Source of the DNA: Paenibacillus sp.
GTDB taxonomy: Bacteria > Bacillota > Bacilli > Paenibacillales > Paenibacillaceae
Assembly: GCA_029256665.1 (NCBI GenBank)
Contig: JAQSXN010000029.1
Location: 1-13,442, forward strand
Reading direction: 5' to 3'
DNA length: 13,442 bases
Positions 1 through 7,438 of the stretch are shown here, piece by piece (position 1 is the first letter of the stretch; each line of letters begins with the position of its first letter). The notes beneath the pieces were generated by a model. The model did no database searches, had not been told where the DNA came from, and worked only from the letters and a program-made list of their open reading frames with translations. A program made the position numbers and the translations under genes.

Positions 1-620
1 GCCGCCGTGCCAGGCTCGTTCTCCTTGATCGTCTTGAGCAGCGGCTCCAAACTTTCGAGCGTGTACACGCCGTCGAGGCTTAAATTATATTTGTCGAGCA
101 GGTTTTTGTTGAAGCGCCATACTTCCTGCGCGGGAAGCTCTTTGTTGGCGGGAACGCCGTAGTTCTTGCCGTCGACCTTGGAACCTTCCAGGAACGCCGG
201 ATCAAGCGTCTCTTTGATTCCTTTGCCGTACTCGTCGAGCAGGCTGCCGATATCCAGGAAAGCGCCTTTACGCGCGTTCTGCACGTAATCGAAAGCCCAT
301 GAGGATGTGAACATCAGATCCATCGGCTCGCCGGAAGCCGTCATGACCTGCAGCTTTTGCGTGTAGTCGCCCCAGTCGATCATGTTCATCTTGACCGTGA
401 CTCCGATTTTCTCCTGCGTATATTTGCTTACTTCCTCCATTACGCGGTTTACGTCTTTCTGAGGCGTGCCGATCGTGTACCAAATCAGTTCGACCGGCTT
501 CTCCGATCCGCCGGCGCTTTCATTGCCATCGGATTTGCCGCATGCGCCCAGCACCAACGTCGATGCCAGCACAACCGCCGTGATCGGCAGCATTCTCTTG
601 TTAAAGTTCCCCAATTTCAT
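1..620 (-). CDS. ABC transporter solute-binding lipoprotein (LipO/DUF3502-like), 3' part missing
   Basis: The N-terminal 206 codons of an extracellular carbohydrate-type ABC solute-binding protein; the rest lies beyond the left edge. The N-terminus has charged KR at residues 8-9, a hydrophobic stretch and the lipobox LGAC with Cys27, followed by a Ser/Gly/Asp-rich linker, so it should be an anchored lipoprotein outside the membrane. The mature part (ELIWYTIGTPQKDVN, later MNMIDWGDYTQK, MFTSSWAFDYVQNARKGAF and GVPANKELPAQEVWRFNKN) matches what I remember of the Paenibacillus LipO-type binding proteins with a DUF3502 C-terminus. ABC permease genes would be expected further left. The ATG at 620 lies only 2 nt from GGGAGG; an in-frame TTG at codon 3 has an 8-nt spacing, but the ATG keeps a normal signal peptide. 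It follows the YesMN-type pair, the usual sensors for such importers. The substrate cannot be read from this fragment. Confidence 0.9.
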   Translation of the reverse strand, partial: MKLGNFNKRMLPITAVVLASTLVLGACGKSDGNESAGGSEKPVELIWYTIGTPQKDVNRVMEEVSKYTQEKIGVTVKMNMIDWGDYTQKLQVMTASGEPMDLMFTSSWAFDYVQNARKGAFLDIGSLLDEYGKGIKETLDPAFLEGSKVDGKNYGVPANKELPAQEVWRFNKNLLDKYNLSLDGVYTLESLEPLLKTIKENEPGTA

Positions 621-707
621 TTCCTCCCTTTGTCTATTCGAATCTGTCCGGCCAGTTGGCCTACTACAACAGTAGCGCATGAAAACAGTTACAAATAGGC
701 GACTTAT

Positions 708-734
708 TAAACCTATCGTCTCCAAAATAAACCT
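708..734 (-). promoter_or_regulatory. Candidate AraC-type regulator site: direct repeat TAAACCT x2, 20-bp period
   Basis: The heptamer TAAACCT occurs at 708-714 and again at 728-734, exactly 20 bp apart and in the same orientation, about 90-115 bp upstream of the solute-binding protein start. Two direct half-sites on one DNA face are the usual target of AraC-family double-HTH domains, and an AraC-type response regulator is encoded next door. I see no good -35/-10 pair between this site and 620, which fits an activator-dependent promoter. It is short enough to be chance, so this is only a candidate. Confidence 0.3.
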
Positions 735-783
735 TGCTGTTGCAAAATTCGACATGAATCGCATTGCGGCGACGGACGGGTCA

Positions 784-880
784 CAAGGTGAAACGGTTGT
801 CGCCGTCCTTTGGCGGCGCAGCGCGTTTCATTCCGAGAAATATAGAGAAAGTGTGGTAAAATGATTTACTTTCCTATATT
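784..880 (+). repeat. Dispersed 97-bp intergenic repeat, copy 1
   Basis: Aligns without gaps to 11798-11894. The left 61 bp (784-844) differ at only three positions (789, 798, 828), the middle 20 bp (845-864) are largely different, and the last 16 bp (865-880) match at 14 positions. The conserved half folds as a hairpin: CGCCGTC 801-807 with GGCGGCG 812-818 (one G.T pair), loop CTTT, inside an outer stem GAAACG 790-795 with CGTTTC 824-829. It lies between the response-regulator terminator and the solute-binding protein gene. No convincing ORF or ribosome binding site is present. Whether it is a mobile-element relic, a REP-like element or an RNA cannot be told from two copies. Confidence 0.85.
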
Positions 881-883
881 TTT

Positions 884-922
884 AAAAAAAACGTTGCCCT
901 GGCTACTATGCCTAGAGCAACG
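884..922 (-). terminator. Rho-independent terminator of the fni-MBL-kinase-regulator run
   Basis: On the minus strand a 12-bp stem (892-903 with 911-922, approximately; one G.U pair in RNA) closes a short TACTAT-type loop and is followed by eight U (884-891). The upstream arm contains the last codons and the TAG stop of the response regulator. Its position and strength separate that run from the solute-binding protein gene. The U-tract lies just past copy 1 of the dispersed repeat. Confidence 0.9.
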
Positions 923-2435
923 CTTTATAATCCGTAGGCGATACGCCGACGTGTTTTTTGAATTGCTTGTAGAAGTAGCCCATCTCCCAATACCCGACCA
1001 TGCGCGCGATCTCGTTCACCTTCAGGCGGGAATCGCCAAGAAGCGCCTTGGCCCGTTCGATTCGGAACCGGTTCACGTACTCCGAGAACGACTCGCCCGT
1101 TTCCTTCTGGAACAGCCTGCCGAGATAAACCGGATGAATGTTGTATTGGGCGCTGAGGGACTTGAGCGACAGCTCGCCCGCGCAATTCTCTTGGATCAAG
1201 GACAGGATCTGGCCGATAACCGGGCTCTTGGTGTCGCTGACCAGCGACTCCACGGCCTTCTCCGCGACTTCCTTCACGACGGCCGTCATGCCTTGCAGCG
1301 TCCCGGACTCCATGACCCTGGTCGCCGCATCTTCTCCGACAAGCCCCGGCTCGGACGTTTTTTTGATCGCGCCAAGCTCCAGCTTGAGCTGCAGCATGAG
1401 CTCCAAAGCCGCGTTGTGCAGCCGTGCCGGCGTCATGCCCGGCGCTTCGGCGAGCCTTATGAAATCCTCGTCGATTCGCGAGAGCAGCCGCTCCTTCTCC
1501 TTCGCCGCCAGCAGCTTGGCATAATCGCCCCAATCGAGCGTCAGCGACTTGTCCGCCGACATCCGGTCGGTCGCGAGCGCCCCGTAAGCCAGCAGCTCCA
1601 GCTCGGGATGGACGAAAGAAAACGCCATCGCTTTTTTGGCCTGCTCGTAGCTCCTTCCGGCCTGATCCTCCCCGGAAACGACGTCGCCGGCCGAGAGCCT
1701 TACGCCTACGTCAGGCAACCTGACGCGCACGCGATCCAGCAAGCGCCGAACCTCCGATCCGCCGTCCTCCAGCCGTTCCGGGAACATCACGATGCCGGCG
1801 ACGCCTTCGCGGTCGCGGAACGGAATGCCGAAGCCCTCCCGCTCCGCAAGTCGCTGCAGCTCCAAGCGGAGCGCCTCCTCCCGCGTGTCCGCCTTCGCCA
1901 ATACGACTTGCGCGAATTCCCTGTCGAGTTCCAGACCCAGCATCTCGGCGCGTTCGTGCAGCTCTCCCGGACCGATCTCTCCGCCTAGCCAACGATTCAC
2001 GATATTGTCGCGAAGGACGCCGATATCCTCCCGCAGCCATTCTTCCGCTCCCCTTCCGCGCCGGTCGAGCTTCTCGATGACGGCTTCGAGCGTCGCTTTC
2101 AGCTCGTGCAGATTGATGGGCTTAAGCAGATAGTTTTCGATTCCAAGCCGCATGCCTTGCTTCAAATAATCGAAATCGTTGAAGCCGCTCAAAATAACGA
2201 CATGCAGATCGCGATTAATCCGCCTGGCTTCGCGGATGAGATCCAGCCCGTTCATCGCGGGCATGGAAATGTCGGTGATCAGAATGTCGGCCCGGGTTTT
2301 TCTCATTTTCTCCAGCGCCTTCAAACCGTTCTCCGCAGTCCCCACGATCTCGAGCTCGTAGCTGGACCAATCGAGCGCGTCGCGAAGCCCTTCCAGTATA
2401 AACGGCTCATCGTCCGTCAGAAATACCTTATACAT
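912..2435 (-). CDS. YesN-like response regulator, AraC family
   Basis: A 507-aa response regulator with an N-terminal receiver domain (about 1-120) and a C-terminal AraC/XylS DNA-binding domain (about 405-507). Receiver landmarks are the acidic pair D8/D9, the phospho-acceptor D55 in ILITDISMP and K105 in YLLKPIN. The C-terminal part contains two helix-turn-helix units, including LSLKSLSAQYNIHPVYLGRL and VNEIARMVGYWEMGYFYKQF, then the family ending FKKHVGVSPTDYK. The roughly 280-residue middle is the variable linker common in YesN proteins. It should be phosphorylated by the kinase encoded just upstream and control a carbohydrate uptake or degradation operon; the adjacent solute-binding protein gene is the obvious candidate target (inference). 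Its ATG overlaps the kinase stop by 8 nt, with AAGGAGA about 11 nt upstream inside the kinase gene. The stop codon lies within a terminator stem. Confidence 0.95.
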   Translation of the reverse strand: MYKVFLTDDEPFILEGLRDALDWSSYELEIVGTAENGLKALEKMRKTRADILITDISMPAMNGLDLIREARRINRDLHVVILSGFNDFDYLKQGMRLGIENYLLKPINLHELKATLEAVIEKLDRRGRGAEEWLREDIGVLRDNIVNRWLGGEIGPGELHERAEMLGLELDREFAQVVLAKADTREEALRLELQRLAEREGFGIPFRDREGVAGIVMFPERLEDGGSEVRRLLDRVRVRLPDVGVRLSAGDVVSGEDQAGRSYEQAKKAMAFSFVHPELELLAYGALATDRMSADKSLTLDWGDYAKLLAAKEKERLLSRIDEDFIRLAEAPGMTPARLHNAALELMLQLKLELGAIKKTSEPGLVGEDAATRVMESGTLQGMTAVVKEVAEKAVESLVSDTKSPVIGQILSLIQENCAGELSLKSLSAQYNIHPVYLGRLFQKETGESFSEYVNRFRIERAKALLGDSRLKVNEIARMVGYWEMGYFYKQFKKHVGVSPTDYKALL

Positions 2436-4257
2436 GCATCTCTTGTTCTCCTTTCCTTGCCGGGAACGTCAAGGTGACCCGCGTGCCACCTTCATCCCGG
2501 CCCGCCACCGTCATTCCGCCTTCTTCCCCGTAGATCAGCCGGATCCGTTCGCGCACGCTATTGAGTCCGAACGACCCCTCTGTCCCAGACTCTCCCGCCT
2601 GACCCGCGCCCGCGTTAATTTCGGATAGCTTATCCTCCGGGATGCCCGTTCCGTTGTCTTGCACGTCAATGACGATGACGTCCCCTTCTTTGTAAGCTTC
2701 GATCTCGATTCGGTTATCCTCGCCGTCATGCCGCATGCCGTGCACGATATAGTTTTCGATGACGGGCTGCAGCAGAAGCTTCATCGTCTCCGCGCTGCCG
2801 GAACCCGGTCTGATCTTGATGCCGTAAGCGAACTTGTCTTTGTAGCGGATTCGGAACAGCTCCAGGTATAACCTGCACATCTCGATCTCGTCCTTCACCG
2901 TGTAGACCGGTTTGTCGCGGACGATGTTCCTGAACAGCGCGGACAGGCTGTAGATCATCTCCGCTACGTCGTCGGCGCCTTGGGACAAAGCCCTCATGCG
3001 AATGACTTCCAGCGTATTGTATAGGAAATGGGGGTTGACGCGCGCCTGAAGCGCCGCGAACTCCGTGCGTTTCTCCCTGATCTCCGCCTTGTATACCCGG
3101 TCGATGTAACGCGACAGCTCGTCCAACATTTCGTTAAAGCTCCGGGAAATTTGTCCCAGCTCGTCATCCTTGTCGTCGGGAATGCGAGGCGTCAGCTCGC
3201 CTTGTTCCACCTTGCGCATAACCCTTATAATATTGCCCGTTCGTTTCGCGTAATTGACGACGAGCGCGCCGGGAACAAGCACGACAAACACGACGCTGAT
3301 CGCCGCGCCGAGAACGAGCGCGAGCCGGAAACCTTTATAGGCCTCCGCCACCTCCGCTCTCGGGGCAATGCCGACGACGGTATAGCCGGCTTGGCTGTTG
3401 GTCAATTTATTGACGTACGCCTTTTCCTTCAGTCTCTCCTCCGCGTCAAGCGAATGCAAGATCTCCGCGCTCGGATGACGCTCCCCGTCATGTCTGCCCG
3501 CGGAATCGTACAAGACGAAGCCTTCCGCCGACAGCACCTCGATGGATCCTTTCCGTTCTTCGGAGAAGCGCCGCACGGTACGGTCGAGCGCGTCGGTTCG
3601 ATAGAAAACGAGCATCTGACCGATGTTTTTGTACGTGTTCTTATCATTGATCGGCACCCGAACGGAAATCAGCCCGCTTTCGCGGGCGTTTAATCCAAGC
3701 TCCTTGAGCAGCCATGCGTTGGGGAGCCCGACGGGCAGCGCTTCTAAACTCAGCGCGTCGGGTATGTAAGAATGGCCGGCATGCGTCCCGATCAGTTTGG
3801 ATTGCCCTTGCTGCTTGAACGCGTACATAAATTGCCTCTCCGAGCTGTACAGCAGCAGATACTCCGCGCTCGGATGATCGTCGATCCAATTATCGAAGTA
3901 GGTCAGCAAGTTAACGCCCTCGCCGTTTTGTTCATAGAAGCTATTGAGTTTGTGCGTTATATATTCGTCGAAGGAATGTTGGAGCAGGAACGCTACATGG
4001 TCCGCGAGCACGGGGTTCCGATATACGTTTTCGACGGCGTTTTGCGCCGACTCGTACGTTCGGACAAGCTCTTCGCTTGCGGCGTCCATCGTTTCTTGCT
4101 GATTGTCCAGCACTTCCTCCACGACGGACTCCGACAAGTAATAATTAGCCGCGGACGCCAAGGCTACGATCAAGACCACCGCGATCAGCGCGAACAACAG
4201 AATCCACTTGCCGAAGAGGCTGTTGCGAATGCGTCTGCGGTAAAAGCCGGCGAGCAT
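2428..4257 (-). CDS. YesM-like sensor histidine kinase
   Basis: A membrane sensor kinase of the LytS/YesM type (about 609 aa). Order: a short basic N-terminus (FYRRRIRNSLFGKW), TM1 at about 16-38, an extracellular sensor region of about 270 residues, TM2 at about 309-334, a HAMP linker, the His_kinase domain with NPHFLYNTL (phospho-His about residue 410), and an HATPase domain with the N-box VIENYIVHG, the G1 box DNGTGIP and the G2 region GSFGLNSVRERIRLIYG. I chose the ATG at 4257 because it follows the hydrolase TGA by one base (TGACATG) and has GGGAAGAG about 10 nt upstream; an upstream in-frame ATG at 4284 has no ribosome binding site. Phosphate should pass to the AraC-type regulator that overlaps its 3' end. 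The ligand, probably a sugar or oligosaccharide, is inferred from the family only. Confidence 0.93.
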   Translation of the reverse strand: MLAGFYRRRIRNSLFGKWILLFALIAVVLIVALASAANYYLSESVVEEVLDNQQETMDAASEELVRTYESAQNAVENVYRNPVLADHVAFLLQHSFDEYITHKLNSFYEQNGEGVNLLTYFDNWIDDHPSAEYLLLYSSERQFMYAFKQQGQSKLIGTHAGHSYIPDALSLEALPVGLPNAWLLKELGLNARESGLISVRVPINDKNTYKNIGQMLVFYRTDALDRTVRRFSEERKGSIEVLSAEGFVLYDSAGRHDGERHPSAEILHSLDAEERLKEKAYVNKLTNSQAGYTVVGIAPRAEVAEAYKGFRLALVLGAAISVVFVVLVPGALVVNYAKRTGNIIRVMRKVEQGELTPRIPDDKDDELGQISRSFNEMLDELSRYIDRVYKAEIREKRTEFAALQARVNPHFLYNTLEVIRMRALSQGADDVAEMIYSLSALFRNIVRDKPVYTVKDEIEMCRLYLELFRIRYKDKFAYGIKIRPGSGSAETMKLLLQPVIENYIVHGMRHDGEDNRIEIEAYKEGDVIVIDVQDNGTGIPEDKLSEINAGAGQAGESGTEGSFGLNSVRERIRLIYGEEGGMTVAGRDEGGTRVTLTFPARKGEQEMHV

Positions 4258-4258
4258 G

Positions 4259-5272
4259 TCAGCGCTCTTCCCGCGGATCGGCATAATAGCGGATAACGCC
4301 GCCGCTTGTCCGCGAGCTTGCGAGTCCTCGCAGCTCCAGATGGAACAGATGCGCCAGCGTCTCCGCCATCGCGAACCTCAAATTGTGCGGATTCGATCTG
4401 AGATGCGTGCCGAACATCGCTTCGCATAGCTCGAAGGAGGTTGCCGGCTGCTCGGCCAAACGGTCCGTCATATCGGCAAGCCGTCTCGCGTGGAACGACC
4501 GAAGCTCTCCGATCCGTTCGCGGAAATTCGTAAACGGATCACGATGACCTGGAAGCGCAAGCTCGACATCGTAGGTTTGGAGCTGCTCCAGACTTCCGAG
4601 AAAATCGGCGAGCGGATCCTCTTCTTCGCCGGGCACTACGCTGACGTTCGGCGTGATGCGCGGCAGCACTTGGTCGCCGCACAACATCCAGCGCCTGCTC
4701 TTGTCGTACAGGCAGACCGCCCCGTACGCGTGTCCCGGAGCGTCGATCAATTCCCATTCCCGGCCGTTCATCGTTAGTCTCCCGCCCGCGCGCATATAAG
4801 CGACTTCGGGCTGCGGTGACACCCGGGCTACGAAACTCTCCAAATTTTCGTTAATGTCCCGCATCGGCTCGGCCGGCATGCCATGCGATAGGAACAGCGC
4901 TTTTAACGCTTCCCCATATTCATCGCCGCCTCCCCATAGGCGCCGCGCATAACGATGCGAACGCTCGGTTATGAACACCGGCGCTCCGCTTTTCTCCTGC
5001 ATATATCCCGCTAATCCGTAGTGGTCCGGATGCTGGTGCGTCAATACGATTCGAACGATGTCGCCCCAGTCGATCGAGCGTTCATGCAACGTTTCACCCC
5101 ATATCCGTACCGCATCATCCGTGCGAAGGCCCGGATCCACGACCGTATATCCCGATCCCTGCCCTTCCGGAACGAGATAGCTGTTGACCCACTTAAGCGA
5201 GAACGGCAGCGGCACCTTGACCCGCAGCCACCCTTCGGGCAATTCCGTAACGATATCGCTTTCTTTCATCAT
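4259..5272 (-). CDS. Metallo-beta-lactamase-fold hydrolase
   Basis: A 337-aa cytosolic MBL-fold protein without a signal peptide. The metal-binding set is complete: THQHPDHYG at 78-86 (H79, H81, D83, H84), H181 in DAPGHAYGA, D200 in LCGDQVLP and H243 in LPGHRDPF, consistent with a di-metal (usually zinc) hydrolase of the glyoxalase II/lactamase B superfamily. Residues after about 260 form the helical C-terminal extension common in bacterial MBL-fold hydrolases. The substrate cannot be assigned; thioester, phosphoester and lactone hydrolysis are all possible. Two ATGs stand in tandem at 5272 and 5269; GGTGAG lies 5 and 8 nt upstream of them. It lies between the IPP isomerase gene (about 50-bp gap) and the sensor kinase (stop/start separated by one base), so the four genes probably share a transcript. 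Confidence 0.9.
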   Translation of the reverse strand: MMKESDIVTELPEGWLRVKVPLPFSLKWVNSYLVPEGQGSGYTVVDPGLRTDDAVRIWGETLHERSIDWGDIVRIVLTHQHPDHYGLAGYMQEKSGAPVFITERSHRYARRLWGGGDEYGEALKALFLSHGMPAEPMRDINENLESFVARVSPQPEVAYMRAGGRLTMNGREWELIDAPGHAYGAVCLYDKSRRWMLCGDQVLPRITPNVSVVPGEEEDPLADFLGSLEQLQTYDVELALPGHRDPFTNFRERIGELRSFHARRLADMTDRLAEQPATSFELCEAMFGTHLRSNPHNLRFAMAETLAHLFHLELRGLASSRTSGGVIRYYADPREER

Positions 5273-5296
5273 ATTCTCACCGCCATGTTTATCCTT

Positions 5297-5324
5297 GGCG
5301 TCCCTCCTTATCGGAGGATCCGCC
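5297..5324 (-). other. Intergenic stem-loop just after fni
   Basis: An inverted repeat: GGCG 5297-5300 with CGCC 5321-5324, and CCTCC 5303-5307 with GGAGG 5313-5317, around a 5-nt loop. It begins at the fni stop codon and lies about 25 nt upstream of the hydrolase start. No U-run follows it on the minus strand, so it is not a standard terminator. It could be a processing or stability element, or an attenuator between fni and the downstream genes. Confidence 0.4.
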
Positions 5325-6409
5325 TACGTAAATGCTTGCTGCGACTCGGAGCGGATGAGCCGATCCGTCCGCCTCAGCTCGTCCAGATTGCCCGCGCCGA
5401 TGCCGAACATCGCCGCTTTCAGCTCGAATTCGATCCGGCTGAACTGCGCGATCAACGATTCGACCGACCAGTCCCGATCCCCGCCCGCGGCTTGCGGAAG
5501 CAAGGCCCGTCCGAACCCGGCCAGATCGGCGCCGAGAGCGATCGCTTTAGCAGCTTCTACTCCATTAAACAGGCCTCCGCTTGCAATGATCAAGCCGTCA
5601 GGCAACGCGCCGCGAAGCTGCGCGACGCTGTCGGCCGTCGGAATGCCCCAATCGGCGAACGCCTCCGCCGCTTCCCGCATGATGGGGTCCGGGGTCCTAA
5701 ACTTCTCCACTTGGCTCCAGGAGGTTCCGCCCGCCCCGGCGGCGTCGACAAAAGAAACCCCGGCTTCCTTCAGCCGCAGAGCCGTCGCTCCGTCGATGCC
5801 CCAGCCTACCTCCTTAATGCCTACCGGCACGTGCAAGTCGCGGCATATGATCTCAATACGGGCCAGAAGCCCGCTGAAGTCGGTGTTGCCTTCCGGCTGG
5901 AACAATTCCTGCATGCTGTTCAGATGCAGGACGAGCGCGTCCGCCTCGGACAAATCGACCGCCCGGCGGCAAGCCTCCGCGCCGAATCCGTAATTTAATT
6001 GAACCGCGCCAAGATTGGCGATAATCGGCACAGTCGGCGCTTCCTTCCGAATGCGGAACGTCGCCGCAAGCTCCTCGTTCTCGATGGCGGCGCGCATGGA
6101 GCCTAAGCCGATTGCCCAGCCCCGCTCCTCGGCCGCCACGGCTAGCCGCCGATTGATCGCGCCAGCCGCATCCGTGCCGCCCGTCATGGAGCTGACCAGA
6201 AGCGGCGCTTTAAGCGATCGTCCGAATGCCCCCGTATCCAGTCGAATCGAATCCAAGTTCAGCTCCGGCAACGCGTTGTGCCGGAAACGGTATTTCTCGA
6301 AGCCCGTCCGCACGCCGACTCCGCCCACTTCTTCTTGCAAGCAGATTCGGATATGCTCGCCCTTGCGCGCGGACGTCGCGTCCCGACCGCTTCGTCTATG
6401 ATCCGTCAC
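5324..6409 (-). CDS. fni: Type 2 isopentenyl-diphosphate delta-isomerase (FMN-dependent)
   Basis: A 361-aa homologue of the flavin-dependent IPP isomerase, which interconverts isopentenyl and dimethylallyl diphosphate in isoprenoid synthesis and uses FMN, NAD(P)H and Mg2+. Landmarks are RKGEHI at 15-20 (substrate binding), SSMTGG (FMN site), ANLGAVQ, HLNSMQELFQPEG (conserved His/Asn, the Gln and the metal-binding Glu), VGIKEVGWGI, DAAGAGGTSW (FMN phosphate loop) and ASGGLFNG near the C-terminus. Length is normal for the family. The start is GTG at 6409, with AGAAGGAG about 8 nt upstream. The gene is divergent from nagB across 303 bp and leads the MBL/sensor-kinase run. There is no obvious metabolic link between isoprenoids and the two-component pair, so the arrangement may only reflect shared transcription. 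Confidence 0.95.
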   Translation of the reverse strand: MTDHRRSGRDATSARKGEHIRICLQEEVGGVGVRTGFEKYRFRHNALPELNLDSIRLDTGAFGRSLKAPLLVSSMTGGTDAAGAINRRLAVAAEERGWAIGLGSMRAAIENEELAATFRIRKEAPTVPIIANLGAVQLNYGFGAEACRRAVDLSEADALVLHLNSMQELFQPEGNTDFSGLLARIEIICRDLHVPVGIKEVGWGIDGATALRLKEAGVSFVDAAGAGGTSWSQVEKFRTPDPIMREAAEAFADWGIPTADSVAQLRGALPDGLIIASGGLFNGVEAAKAIALGADLAGFGRALLPQAAGGDRDWSVESLIAQFSRIEFELKAAMFGIGAGNLDELRRTDRLIRSESQQAFT

Positions 6410-6712
6410 GTTGATTTCTCCTTCTCTTTTCGCCTTCCGATAATCCCGGTTGTCTGCGCGGCGCTTATCGCCTCCGCTATTTCAATTAGCATACCATAAT
6501 TTGATTCGTCCCGCTTCCAAGCGGGGTTGACCCTCCACGTTCAGGACATCGCAAACGATGTTTCCTGGTTACCCGGCGATTCGCCGTTCTAATATGATCA
6601 TTTCAATCATATATTTGATATTATCGATCATAAATATTGAATAATCACTTGAAATCAATTAAACTAAAGACATCTAAATGAACTGAACAATAACTTTCTT
6701 GGAGGAATTGTC
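6410..6712. other. Divergent intergenic region fni / nagB
   Basis: This 303-bp region carries control signals for both directions. Near the fni side there is a 7-bp inverted repeat CCCGCTT/AAGCGGG (6510-6525) without a U-run. A weak minus-strand promoter can be drawn (TTGGAA, 16-nt spacer, TATGGT around 6493-6520). From 6591 to 6680 the DNA is only about 20% GC (18 of 90 bases), strikingly AT-rich for this genome, and it contains the likely nagB promoter. I see no copy of the GntR-type NagR operator (TGGTCTAGACCA-like). Confidence 0.5.
6637..6665 (+). promoter_or_regulatory. Probable nagBA promoter
   Basis: TTGAAT at 6637-6642 and TAAACT at 6660-6665 with a 17-nt spacer, each 4/6 to the sigma-A consensus, inside the AT-rich stretch. 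The predicted start at about 6672 leaves a 40-nt leader to the nagB ATG, with GGAGG at 6701-6705, 7 nt before the ATG. Other AT-rich hexamers nearby could serve instead. Confidence 0.45.
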
Positions 6713-7438
6713 ATGAAGATTCATGTTTTCGAAACCTCGGAGGAGCTGGACTCGTTCGCGGCCGATTTGTTTATCGATCTCGTAGGGCGGAAGCCCGACG
6801 CCGTGCTTGGACTTGCCACCGGATCGACACCGATCGGCATTTATGCCAAAATAGTAGAACAAGCCAAACAACAAAACGTAAGCTTCGGCGGCGTTACGAC
6901 ATACAATCTGGACGAATATGTCGGCCTGACGCCTGATAACGATCAAAGCTATGCCTATTATATGAACCAACACCTGTTTTCCCATATCGATATTCCGGCC
7001 GCCCGCATCCATCTTCCTAACGGCATGGCAAGCGATCCGCAGGCCGAATGCAAGCGTTACGAAGATATGCTGGAGGAACGCCATGCGGATATTCAATTGC
7101 TCGGGCTCGGTCACAACGGGCATATCGGCTTTAACGAGCCGGACGCCGCGCTTTCCGCCGGGACCCATGTGGTGGCGCTCAAGGAAGAGACGCGCGAGGC
7201 GAATGCCCGTTTCTTCTCTTCGATGGACGAAGTGCCCACTGCGGCGTTTACGATGGGGGTTGGTTCTATTCTGAAGGCGAACACGATTCTGCTCGTCGTG
7301 CGCGGCGCGGACAAAGCGCAGATCGTCAAGGAAGCGTTAACCGGCCCCATTACGACGCAGGTGCCGGCTTCGCTGCTGCAGACGCATCCGAGGGTTATCG
7401 TGCTGCTTGATCGGGAAGCGGGAAGGATGCTGGACTAG
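6713..7438 (+). CDS. nagB: Glucosamine-6-phosphate deaminase
   Basis: A 241-aa cytosolic enzyme that converts glucosamine-6-phosphate to fructose-6-phosphate and ammonia, the last step of GlcNAc/chitin-sugar catabolism. Family signatures are LATGSTPIG (33-41, phosphate loop), NLDEYVGL (65-72, with the catalytic base D67), GLGHNGHIGFNEP (131-143, with ring-opening H137 and E142) and the REANARFF/TMGVGSIL region. Asn135 replaces the Asp found at this spot in the E. coli enzyme, as I recall for Bacillus NagB. The length is that of the short Bacillota form, without the allosteric C-terminal extension of E. coli NagB. The start is well supported by GGAGG 7 nt upstream. The TAG stop directly abuts the nagA ATG, so the two are translationally linked. 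Confidence 0.97.
   Translation: MKIHVFETSEELDSFAADLFIDLVGRKPDAVLGLATGSTPIGIYAKIVEQAKQQNVSFGGVTTYNLDEYVGLTPDNDQSYAYYMNQHLFSHIDIPAARIHLPNGMASDPQAECKRYEDMLEERHADIQLLGLGHNGHIGFNEPDAALSAGTHVVALKEETREANARFFSSMDEVPTAAFTMGVGSILKANTILLVVRGADKAQIVKEALTGPITTQVPASLLQTHPRVIVLLDREAGRMLD

Noticed and set aside
679..864. Plus-strand 61-codon frame running through repeat copy 1
   Set aside because: No ribosome binding site; the frame crosses the structured repeat, and copy 2 does not keep a comparable frame.
861..1988. Long plus-strand open frame (375 codons) opposite the response regulator
   Set aside because: It is antisense to a clear response regulator, has no ribosome binding site, and its Arg/Leu/His-rich translation is typical of the complement of a GC-rich gene.
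4258..4284. Longer N-terminus for the sensor kinase (start at 4284)
   Set aside because: No ribosome binding site precedes that ATG, whereas the ATG at 4257 follows the upstream stop by one base.
5021..5998. Plus-strand open frame (325 codons) opposite the MBL hydrolase and fni
   Set aside because: It spans parts of two well-supported minus-strand genes in antisense and shows no family motifs.
6549..6563. Possible CcpA (cre) site upstream of nagB
   Set aside because: It has two mismatches at conserved positions, including one in the TG of the left half, and lies far upstream of the likely promoter.
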